Positions 21,987 through 29,570 of a DNA stretch of 32,166 nucleotides are shown one piece after another. Numbering within the stretch: position 1 is the first letter of the stretch; every line of letters begins with the position of its first letter. This DNA comes from Candidatus Solincola quzhuomuensis (lineage in GTDB: Bacteria; Actinomycetota; Geothermincolia; Geothermincolales; RBG-13-55-18), in NCBI GenBank assembly GCA_015711855.1, contig JACVJF010000020.1, positions 1-32,166 on the forward strand. Direction: 5' to 3'. The translations under genes were made by a program, and so were the position numbers. The notes beneath the pieces were generated by a model. It saw only the letters and a program-made list of their open reading frames with translations, did not search any database and was not told the origin of the DNA.

Positions 21987-23186
21987 TTGAGCGGAGAGAC
22001 CATAGCCTTCGTCCCGCCGCGGTACGGTAGGGGCGTGGTGGGAGGTGCCGAGATCCACGCCCGCATGCTGGCCGAGGAGCTGCATGCGCGCGGCTGGCCG
22101 GTAGAAATACTGACCACCGACGCCGTGGACATCAACCGGCGCGAGTCCAAGGAGAGATTCGCCCTGGAGTTGGAGGTGGTTAACGGGATAACCGTGCGGC
22201 GCTTCCCCTGGGATCGCACCAGGCTCACCCGACGCTTCCACCGCCTGGAGCGGAAGATCACGGAGGGGAAGAGGGTCGCCTTTTCCCGGCAGGAGACCTG
22301 GTCCCGCCAGCTCTTCTGCAGCTCGGAGCTCCTCTCCTACCTGGAGAAGCACGCCCAAAAGTACCGTGCTTTCGTCTTCATTCCCTATCTCTTCGGGACC
22401 ACCTACTGGGGGATCAAGACGGTCCCGGAGAAGTCCTATCTCATTCCCTGCCTGCACGACGAGCCCTACGCCCGCCTGGAGATCTTCCGCCACATGATGC
22501 ACTCCCTGCGGGGGATCATGTTCAACACAGAACCGGAGATGGAATTGGCCCGTCGCCTTTACGGTGAGGACATCCCGGGCAAGGTAGTGGGCGGCGTGGC
22601 CTTTCATCCCTACCGCGGGGACCCGGAGCGCTTCCGACACGTTTTCTCCATAAGGGGGGACTTCGTCCTCTACACCGGCCGCAAGGAGATTCCCAAGAAC
22701 ACCCCGCTCCTGGTGGAATATTTCTGCAATTACCTGGAGAACACCGGGCGGGACGTGAAACTGATCCTAGCCGGGTCCGGCTCGGTGAACATCCCGGTGA
22801 GCTTCCGCAACCAGGTCATCGACCTGGGTTACCTGGAAGAGAGGGACAAGCGGGACGCCTATTGCGCCGCCACCGCGATCTGCCAGCCCTCCACCCGGGA
22901 GAGCCTCTCCCTGGTCCTGCTGGAGGCCTGGCTGGCGGAGGTCCCCTGCCTGGTGCACGGAGACTGCGCGGTCACCCGCCATCACGTGGAGAGGAGCGGG
23001 GGAGGTCTGTGGTTCGACGATTACCCCACCTTTCACGAGGCCCTGGACCTCCTGCTGGACAACCCAGACCTTCGGAGGAAGATGGGCCGCCTGGGAAAGC
23101 GGTATCTCCTGGAAAATTATTCTTGGGACGCGATAGAGGAGCGTTTCCGGGAGGTCCTGGAGGAAGGAGAGAGGAAGAGGGGATGA
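21987..23186 (+). CDS. GT4-type glycosyltransferase
   Basis: A 399-residue GT-B fold glycosyltransferase (GT4/Glycos_transf_1 type), acting in the cytoplasm on nucleotide-sugar donors. The N-terminal domain has AFVPPRYGRGVVGGAEIHAR (donor/acceptor cleft GGAE motif), and the C-terminal domain begins FVLYTGRKEIPKNTPLLVEYF and includes STRESLSLVLLEAWL, an E-x7-E retaining signature. The middle (YRAFVFIPYLFGTTYWG, LHDEPYARLEIFRHM) resembles mannosyltransferase-like members. The start is TTG 21987 with GAGG 5 nt upstream; GTG 21981 is nearly as good, and the frame back to 21894 has no homology. Its stop overlaps the next glycosyltransferase by ATGA. Sugar specificity cannot be read from the sequence. 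Confidence 0.9.
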   Translation: MSGETIAFVPPRYGRGVVGGAEIHARMLAEELHARGWPVEILTTDAVDINRRESKERFALELEVVNGITVRRFPWDRTRLTRRFHRLERKITEGKRVAFSRQETWSRQLFCSSELLSYLEKHAQKYRAFVFIPYLFGTTYWGIKTVPEKSYLIPCLHDEPYARLEIFRHMMHSLRGIMFNTEPEMELARRLYGEDIPGKVVGGVAFHPYRGDPERFRHVFSIRGDFVLYTGRKEIPKNTPLLVEYFCNYLENTGRDVKLILAGSGSVNIPVSFRNQVIDLGYLEERDKRDAYCAATAICQPSTRESLSLVLLEAWLAEVPCLVHGDCAVTRHHVERSGGGLWFDDYPTFHEALDLLLDNPDLRRKMGRLGKRYLLENYSWDAIEERFREVLEEGERKRG

Positions 23187-24304
23187 GGGTACACCAGCTG
23201 GTCGCTAGATTGGACCCGGGGGACGCCATCAGCAACCAGGTCTTGGCCATACACGAGCTGCTGCAGGCCTGGGGTTACGAATCCCGCATCTTCGCCTACG
23301 ACATGGACGAGTACGGGAAGAGATTCGCCGCCTTCGACACGGAGTACCGGAAGTTCATGCACAACCGGGAGGACCTGGTCATATACCACTATGGGATCTT
23401 CTGCGACAACCACAAATACTTCCTGGGCACCGCCAACCGGAGGGTGCTCATCTACCACAACATCACGCCCCCCGAGTTCTACGACCCCTTTTACCCGGAG
23501 GCCATGCGCCTCTGTCGCCTGGGGAGGGACTTCATCCCCCACCTCAAGGAGTGCGACCTGGCGCTGGGGGATTCCGACTACAACCGGAGGGAACTGGTGG
23601 AGGCGGGATTCCCGGAGGAGAAGACAGGCGTCCTGCCCATCAATCCCCCTCTGGACAAGCTGGACCGGGTGGAGGAGGACCGCGCTTTTCTGCGCCGCAT
23701 AAGCGACGGGAGGGTGAACCTGCTCTTCGTGGGCCGCATCGTCCCCAACAAGTGCGTGGAGGACATAATCAAGCTCTTCGCCTGTTATCACTACGGGGTC
23801 AACGCCCGCTCCCGACTGCTCATCGCGGGCGGTCCGCTGGCCACCTACCAGACGGCGCTCCTGTCCCTGGTGGAGAGGTTGGGTCTGCAGGAGAGGGTAC
23901 ATTTCCTGGGGAAGGTCAGCGAACAACGGCTCAAGTCCTGCTATCTGGGCGCCCATTACTACATCTCCATGAGCGAGCACGAGGGTTTCTGCGTGCCCCT
24001 CCTGGAGGCCTTCCATTTCGGGGTGCCCGTCCTGGCCTTCGCCGCGGGGGCGGTTCCCGAGACCATGGGAGGCGCGGGGGTGGTCTTCGAGGAGAAGGAT
24101 TACCCGCTCTTGGCGGAGTTCCTGGGGAGGTTGGACCGGGACCGGCTGATGAGGGAGAGGATCGTGGCCGCCCAGTACCGTAGGCTCGAGGATTTCCGTC
24201 CTCAGGTCTTCGCGGCCAAGTTGAGGGAGGTGCTGGACCGCTTTGCCCGGCCGGAGGGCGAGACCCCGGGACTCCCGGAGGCAACGGGAGAGGTGTCCCC
24301 ATGA
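23183..24304 (+). CDS. GT4-type glycosyltransferase, paralogue A
   Basis: A 373-residue GT-B glycosyltransferase, similar along its length to the gene at 25267. The two share IHELL/IHRLL with NQVL, the conserved LIYHNITPPEF, CDLALGDSDYNRRELVEAGF, LLFVGRIVPNKCVEDIIKLF and EGFCVPLLE with E-x7-E. The N-terminal MRVHQLVARLDPGDAISNQV is the same opening as the paralogue (MRIHQICARLQFGDAVTNQV). Such enzymes add sugars to lipid-linked or cytoplasmic glycans. ATG 23183 overlaps the previous stop (ATGA), and its own stop overlaps the following gene the same way, indicating tightly coupled translation. Substrate unknown. Confidence 0.92.
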   Translation: MRVHQLVARLDPGDAISNQVLAIHELLQAWGYESRIFAYDMDEYGKRFAAFDTEYRKFMHNREDLVIYHYGIFCDNHKYFLGTANRRVLIYHNITPPEFYDPFYPEAMRLCRLGRDFIPHLKECDLALGDSDYNRRELVEAGFPEEKTGVLPINPPLDKLDRVEEDRAFLRRISDGRVNLLFVGRIVPNKCVEDIIKLFACYHYGVNARSRLLIAGGPLATYQTALLSLVERLGLQERVHFLGKVSEQRLKSCYLGAHYYISMSEHEGFCVPLLEAFHFGVPVLAFAAGAVPETMGGAGVVFEEKDYPLLAEFLGRLDRDRLMRERIVAAQYRRLEDFRPQVFAAKLREVLDRFARPEGETPGLPEATGEVSP

Positions 24305-25254
24305 GCTTGTACGTGAACGGAAGGGAGATAGACATCCACGGACTATCGGGGTTGTCCGAGGCCAGAAAGCGCAACGGATCCTACCCCCCCGCTTTCTTGC
24401 GCCTCCTGGAGAGGAGCGCCCGGGACGAGCTTGAGGACAGCAAGTGCGCCATGGTGGAGGAGGTCCAGGAGCTGAACCGTTCCCTTTACGAGAGCGGCAA
24501 CAACCTGGAGCCGCCTCCCGACCTGGCGAGGCCGGGGGAGAAGAAGGGCCGGATAGAATCATTCCTCCGCCGCGCACAGACCAGGTTCATCCGGGCGGTT
24601 TGCGAGGGTTACGTGCAACAGCAACAGTTCTTCAACTCCTACTTCAGCAGGGGCCTAATCCTATCCTTCTTGCAGCTCTATGGGCGCGAGGAGTCCGGGG
24701 AGCCGGGCAGGGTCGAGGGGTGGATGGAGGGGCGCCTCTTCCGTAGCGTGGAGTGGGACGGGCCGACCACGGAGGAGGCCAGCGAAAAGTGCCGAGGCAG
24801 GAAGGTGCTGGTGGTGGGCATCCCCTCCCTGGATTTCCTGGAGGCCGTCCGGGAGAAGGGCAGATTGGTCCTGGCCCTGGATTTCGCGGACGAGGCGGCG
24901 GCCAAGTCTCAGGCCAGGGCCTTGCCCGCTTGGTACAACGCACGGCCGATGGACCTTTTGGGGTTCCTGGAGGATGAGGTGGGGGTGGTGGTGGTACCTT
25001 ATCCCGAACTCCTTGCCGGGGACGAGTTGGACCGGCTGGCGGCCTGGGCGACGGAGAATCTGGAAGAGGGCGGGAGGATATTTTTAGCCCTCAATTCCCC
25101 GCCGCGGATAGGGCTGGTGAGCAGGGAGAGCAGGTTCCGCCCCTGGGCTGCGGCCTACCTGCGGGCCCTGCTGGCCCGGCACAACCTGGAGTCGGAGAAG
25201 GTCCGCCTGGGAAACATCGATTTCCTGGTGGGCTTGAGGATGGGCGAGGGGTGA
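24301..25254 (+). CDS. degenerate methyltransferase-like protein
   Basis: A 317-residue protein with no confident family. Residues 1-130 are helical and include RFIRAVCEGYVQQQQFFN, similar in pattern to RFMTPYMEAVFDKQREFN in the protein at 20781. Residues 160-315 look Rossmann-like (GRKVLVVGIPSLDFLEAV; LVLALDFADEAAA; VGVVVVPYPELL; LEEGGRIFLALNSP), but the Gly-rich SAM motif is replaced by GIPSLDF. It may therefore be a catalytically dead or repurposed methyltransferase homologue. It sits between two paralogous glycosyltransferases, overlapping the first by ATGA and ending 12 bp before the second, so it is surely co-expressed with them. A scaffolding or regulatory role is only a guess. Confidence 0.75.
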   Translation: MSLYVNGREIDIHGLSGLSEARKRNGSYPPAFLRLLERSARDELEDSKCAMVEEVQELNRSLYESGNNLEPPPDLARPGEKKGRIESFLRRAQTRFIRAVCEGYVQQQQFFNSYFSRGLILSFLQLYGREESGEPGRVEGWMEGRLFRSVEWDGPTTEEASEKCRGRKVLVVGIPSLDFLEAVREKGRLVLALDFADEAAAKSQARALPAWYNARPMDLLGFLEDEVGVVVVPYPELLAGDELDRLAAWATENLEEGGRIFLALNSPPRIGLVSRESRFRPWAAAYLRALLARHNLESEKVRLGNIDFLVGLRMGEG

Positions 25255-25266
25255 GGTGCGGTAGAC

Positions 25267-26346
25267 GTGAGGATACACCAGATATGCGCTCGGCTGCAGT
25301 TCGGGGATGCGGTCACCAACCAGGTCCTGCACATCCACAGGCTGCTCCTGTCCTGGGGGCACGAGAGCCACGTTTACGCCTCGAGCAGCGACGAGGCCAT
25401 GGCTCCGGTCAACGAGGGCCTGAAGGCCTACCGACGCTATCTGGGGTCTAAGGAGGACGTGCTGCTCTTCCATTACTCGGTATACGACGACAACCACCGC
25501 CTCTATCTGGAGACCCGCAACCGCCGCGTGTTCATCTACCACAACATCACCCCCCCCGAGCTCTTGGAGTCCTTCGACACCCATCTGGCGACCTTCTGCC
25601 GCCGCGGGAGGGAACTTCTGCCGAAGCTCGCCCGATGCGACCTGGCCCTGGGGGATTCGGAGTACAACCGCCTGGAGCTGGTGGAGGCGGGTTTCCCGGA
25701 GGAGAGGACGGGAGTCCTGCCCATTTTCCTGGATGTGGAGAAGCTGGAGGGCGACCACAACCGCCGCCTGGTGGAGGAGCTCTCCGACGGGCCGGCCAAC
25801 CTCCTCTTCGTGGGGCGCTTGGTCCCCAGCAAGGGAGTGGAGGACCTCATCGACCTGTTCGCCGTGTACCACCATTACGTCAACGTGCGTTCCCGTTTGC
25901 TGGTGGTGGGCACCTCATGGTCCACCGACTACACGCTGGAGCTGGCCAACAGGGTGAGGAGGTACGGGCTGCAGGGAAGGGTGCTCATCCCCGGCGGAAA
26001 GACGGGGGTGAGCGACGAGGACCTGTACGCCTACTACCGAGCGGCGCACCTCTTCTTGACCTGCAGCCTCCATGAGGGGTTCTGCGTGCCCCTCGTGGAG
26101 AGCATGTACTTCCGCCTGCCCATTCTGGCTCGTCGCGCGGCAGCCATACCCTACACCCTGGGAGATGCGGGCGTCACCTTCCGTGAGCTGGACCTCCCCT
26201 TGCTGGCCGAGACGGTGGAGGAGATGATCGTGAACGACTCCCTGCGAGAGGCGCTGGGCGCCCGCGCGGAAAGGCGCTTTCGCGAGTTCGAGCCCGCAAG
26301 GACCGAGGAGAAGCTCCGCGGCTTCCTGGAAAGGGTCTCCTCCTGA
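25267..26346 (+). CDS. GT4-type glycosyltransferase, paralogue B
   Basis: A 359-residue GT-B glycosyltransferase, paralogue of the gene at 23183. Shared blocks include FIYHNITPPELLESF, CDLALGDSEYNRLELVEAGF, NLLFVGRLVPSKGVEDLIDLF and EGFCVPLVE with the E-x7-E signature. The start is GTG 25267; GAGGTG lies about 9-14 nt upstream. It is the last gene of the plus-strand glycan operon. Pairing of two such paralogues suggests two successive additions of related sugars; the donor is unknown. The 118-bp convergent gap after it contains AAGCCTC/GAGGCTT repeats 40 nt apart but no clear terminator. Confidence 0.91.
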   Translation: MRIHQICARLQFGDAVTNQVLHIHRLLLSWGHESHVYASSSDEAMAPVNEGLKAYRRYLGSKEDVLLFHYSVYDDNHRLYLETRNRRVFIYHNITPPELLESFDTHLATFCRRGRELLPKLARCDLALGDSEYNRLELVEAGFPEERTGVLPIFLDVEKLEGDHNRRLVEELSDGPANLLFVGRLVPSKGVEDLIDLFAVYHHYVNVRSRLLVVGTSWSTDYTLELANRVRRYGLQGRVLIPGGKTGVSDEDLYAYYRAAHLFLTCSLHEGFCVPLVESMYFRLPILARRAAAIPYTLGDAGVTFRELDLPLLAETVEEMIVNDSLREALGARAERRFREFEPARTEEKLRGFLERVSS

Positions 26347-26464
26347 AGCCTCTCTTCACGGTGCGCGGGATTGGGCAACGCCGGCGCTCCTCGAGGCTTA
26401 AAGCGGATCTTGCCCCCTTGGTTTCGTACCGACCCTTCTATAGTTCCCCGCCCTTCCGAGATTC

Positions 26465-29125
26465 CTATAGGACCTCCACACGGATGGTCACCGGATCTCC
26501 GATGGGATCGTAACAGATTCGGTTCAGGAGCAGGTTGAGGTAATAGATGCCCTTCTTACGGGGAGCCATCAGGGATACGGAGAAGTTGGCCCGCTGACCC
26601 GGGGAGAGGTCGCAGGGGAGCATGCCGTGCTGCACGAGGCTCTCGTCGGACGGCCCTTCCTCGTCCCAAAAAGCGGTGACCTCCACCCTGCCCGCCTCGT
26701 CCTCGTAGTCCCTGACCCATACCGCCCTTCCCAGGTTGGCCACCTCCACGGGCAAGGAGAAGAGCTCTCCGGCGCGGAGGCGCAGGACCGGAGCCGCGGT
26801 TCTCCCCTGCAATCCCTCCTTCGCGTAAGCCCTTCGGGCCAGGCCCTCCATGTCCAGGTAGACGGTGCCCGCATAGTCGTTCTCGCCTTCCGCTACCTGG
26901 TCGCTGGTCACCACCACCCGCCCTCTCCATTCCTGCCCCCGCAGCGGCCCGTCCAGGGCGAGGGCGGAGAGCTCGTAGTCCCCTGCAACCGGGGGCGACT
27001 CGGCCCGAAGGACGGCCGCCGTTTCCTCGCCCGGGGGCAGGAAGAAGGGAAAATAGTAAAATGTCTCCTCCGACTTAACCACCCTACCGACGCCGTCCGA
27101 CCAGGAAAGCATCAAGTGGTGGCGGTATTCTTCGGTGTTGACGAAGGGGGATGAGGAGGTGTTGGCGATCTCCAGAGAGGCGTGGAAACGGGTGCCGGGA
27201 AGGACCTTTTCCGGGAGCATCATCCTCGTCTCCAGGGCGAAGGGAGGGGCGGCCTCCAGTCCTCGGAGGGCGTAGAGGGTCAGGTCCGGAGGGTAGTCCC
27301 GTACCAACTCCACTCCCTCCGCGCTCCGGAGTATTTCCCGCACCCGGTCATCCTCTCCTTCCGGATAGTATTCCCGGTAATATTCCCAGTGCACGAGCAG
27401 GTACCTCACGCCCATGGCGCGGAGGAAGGTCAGGGAACGCGAGCCGGGGAAGGAGAGCATCTCCGCCAAGGCCCGGCGGTAGAAGATCGGGTAATAACCG
27501 CTCATGCCGTTTACCATTTTATGCCAATGATAGGTGGATAAATACACCGCCGCCTGCTCGTGGAAGGCGGCCGCCAGGGCGTTCTCGAAAGTCCCGTAAT
27601 CCATGACCAGGGGATCCTCGTAGTTCCGGAAGTTGACCAAGGCGGGAGTGGGGGCCTCGAGGAGCACACCCGGTTCCAGGTCCGCCAGGTCCCGGTATGC
27701 CTGGGGGACCCGTTCGCCGACGGGGACGGGCTCGAAAGGAGTGAGGGATACCGAGAACTCGATGAAGAGGAGGGTGATGACCACCGCCGCCGTCCCGAAA
27801 GCCGCCAGGCTCCGACCCCGGATCTCCAGGAGGCGGTGGATGTAGGCCAGTCCGTATGCGGCCAAGACGGAAAGGGAGAGGAGCACCACTATATGGTAGC
27901 GTATGGGGAAGCGCACCAGTGTATATATGGGGAGCTTGTGAAGGACGCGGAAGAGGGAGTTCTCGTGGCCCATCAACCTCCTTCCCAGGGAGAGGAGGAA
28001 GCAGAGGGCGGCGAGGACGAGAAAGAAGACGACGTACGACCCGGGCGCCTTTCTCCACTCCTGATCGCCGGCTCCCCTGTCGGACGAGCTACGGTTTGGC
28101 CATGATCCCCCGCTCTCTTCGGCCCCTTCCCGCGACCCCGCCTTCTGAGGGGCGAGGATGCCGATTCCCCGTTTTCCCAAGAACAGGGCAAGGATGGCCA
28201 GAAGGATAAAGGGCATGATGACGAAGCCGGGAAACAGGGCGTTTCCCTCCCCGATGTGGCCCTTGTTGAGTATGCCGAGGTTGTTGTAGAGGAGGTTCTC
28301 ATCGATGGTCCGCAGGAAATCGGCGGGTCGAGCCTCCACCACGGGGTTCTCCGCCGGAGAGCTCTCGCTCTCCAGGACGTTCCGTCGCAGCCGCAGATAG
28401 GGAAGGGCGAAGGGGACCACCAGGAGCAGGCAGAGAAGGAGCACCGCAGCCACCTTGAAAATTGCCGCCAGATGGCGGAGCCGCCTCACGGAGAGGAGTC
28501 TCCAGGCCAGGATGAGGGCCACGGGAAGGGTGGAGAAGGCCAACTGATACCAGCTGAGCAGGGCCTGGGCCAGAAAGCTCAGACCGAAACCCAAAAGGTT
28601 TCTCTTGCCGCCCTCCTCGAAGTAGCGGATGAGGAAGAAGACGACGAGGGGTTGGAAGAAGTACAGGGTGACGTGGGCATGGACGATGGTGGAGAAGTGG
28701 TAGGGGACGAAAGCGAAGAAAAACCCCGCCGCGAGCGCCGCCAAGCGGTTGCGGGTGAGATATTTCGCCAAAAGATACATGGTATATCCGCAGAGGGCGA
28801 ACCCCAAAAGAAGGATCAGGTTGTGAGCGAGGATGGCGTTGCCGGTGAGGACCTGGAGGGGCAGGCTGAGGAGGCCCAAGGTGAAGAGGTGTTCGGAAAA
28901 GGCCAGGGCGTCCCGGGAGGGGTAGTTGATGTTGGCGTGGAAGAGGGCGAAGGGGTTGGTCAAAAGGGCATGGGCGTCCCAAGCCATGATGTAGGCGTTG
29001 AGCAGGTTGTCCACGGGGATGGCCAGTATGTGGTCGTGGACGTGAACGGAGAAGGGCAGGGTGAAGAGGAAGGTTATCACGAGGAAAAAGAGGATCACCA
29101 GCAGATGTTCCCGTAAAACCCTCAT
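26465..29125 (-). CDS. large GT-C-like membrane protein with C-terminal beta-rich domain, paralogue of the divergent gene
   Basis: An 886-residue integral membrane protein with roughly ten to twelve hydrophobic segments. The first outside loop is VDNLLNAYIMAWDAHAL followed by NINYPSRDALAFSEHLFT, the pattern of a widespread GT-C-like family whose Asp in this loop is often catalytic. Later landmarks are FFFAFVPYHFS, PFALPYL, RFPIRYH, and YHWHKMVNGMSGYYP near residue 530. The region after about 625 is beta-rich, extracytoplasmic, and ends with LPCDLSPGQ. The predicted function is transfer of a sugar from a lipid-linked donor on the outer face, but this is inference. A hydrophilic insertion of about 40 residues after ILAPQ differs from its paralogue. 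ATG 29125 has GAGGG close upstream. Confidence 0.8.
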   Translation of the reverse strand: MRVLREHLLVILFFLVITFLFTLPFSVHVHDHILAIPVDNLLNAYIMAWDAHALLTNPFALFHANINYPSRDALAFSEHLFTLGLLSLPLQVLTGNAILAHNLILLLGFALCGYTMYLLAKYLTRNRLAALAAGFFFAFVPYHFSTIVHAHVTLYFFQPLVVFFLIRYFEEGGKRNLLGFGLSFLAQALLSWYQLAFSTLPVALILAWRLLSVRRLRHLAAIFKVAAVLLLCLLLVVPFALPYLRLRRNVLESESSPAENPVVEARPADFLRTIDENLLYNNLGILNKGHIGEGNALFPGFVIMPFILLAILALFLGKRGIGILAPQKAGSREGAEESGGSWPNRSSSDRGAGDQEWRKAPGSYVVFFLVLAALCFLLSLGRRLMGHENSLFRVLHKLPIYTLVRFPIRYHIVVLLSLSVLAAYGLAYIHRLLEIRGRSLAAFGTAAVVITLLFIEFSVSLTPFEPVPVGERVPQAYRDLADLEPGVLLEAPTPALVNFRNYEDPLVMDYGTFENALAAAFHEQAAVYLSTYHWHKMVNGMSGYYPIFYRRALAEMLSFPGSRSLTFLRAMGVRYLLVHWEYYREYYPEGEDDRVREILRSAEGVELVRDYPPDLTLYALRGLEAAPPFALETRMMLPEKVLPGTRFHASLEIANTSSSPFVNTEEYRHHLMLSWSDGVGRVVKSEETFYYFPFFLPPGEETAAVLRAESPPVAGDYELSALALDGPLRGQEWRGRVVVTSDQVAEGENDYAGTVYLDMEGLARRAYAKEGLQGRTAAPVLRLRAGELFSLPVEVANLGRAVWVRDYEDEAGRVEVTAFWDEEGPSDESLVQHGMLPCDLSPGQRANFSVSLMAPRKKGIYYLNLLLNRICYDPIGDPVTIRVEVL

Positions 29126-29564
29126 GCCCTCACCGCGAGAGCCTCGCCGCTTCCATCACCGGGAGCTTCACCCCCGTTATTTCTCTTGCCAACCGCCGTC
29201 CATGCGGGCGGTTCAGATAACGCCGCCACATCGGGCTGCAAGGCCGAGGTCATCGCCCGACCCATGGGACCATTCGGTATTGGACCATTTTAGGATTAAA
29301 TTCTAAACCTATTCACCAAATCCTCCATCCCATGGGTTGGAAGCGCCTTGTTTCGCATTATTTCCAGGTACCGCGGTGTAGGGGATAAAAGCGTTTTGGA
29401 TGCGTCTTGCGGAAAGCACGGGAGTATATTTGCTTTCGGCCGGGTGTTCCAAAGAGCGACGAGGGAAAAGACCTCGAAAAAACGTTGGAGGACGGCCCTG
29501 GTAGCGGAGCGAGGTTCCTTGACAGTTATCGGGACCGTTGACGATGTTATAGTTTTACGGGAGG
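29126..29564. other. divergent intergenic region between the two membrane proteins
   Basis: About 440 bp without a gene. A 7-bp hairpin AACCGCC/GGCGGTT lies at 29191-29213. An AT-rich island follows, with an imperfect 19-bp palindrome centred at 29298 (TTTAG and CTAAA arms, inner ATT/AAT) at 29289-29307. Near the right gene, TTGACA (29519-29524) and TATAGT (29548-29553) are present but 23 bp apart; a GATGTT at 18-bp spacing is weaker. The promoter remains unclear. Confidence 0.5.
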
Positions 29565-29570
29565 ATGGAC

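Noticed and set aside
23117-24577. Long minus-strand open frame (about 480 codons) opposite two glycan genes
   Set aside because: It lies across a glycosyltransferase and the start of the next gene, with low-complexity composition and no motifs.
26347-26464. Terminator in the convergent gap after the last glycosyltransferase
   Set aside because: AAGCCTC (26346-26352) and GAGGCTT (26393-26399) could pair, but the 40-nt loop and lack of a U-tract make this weak.
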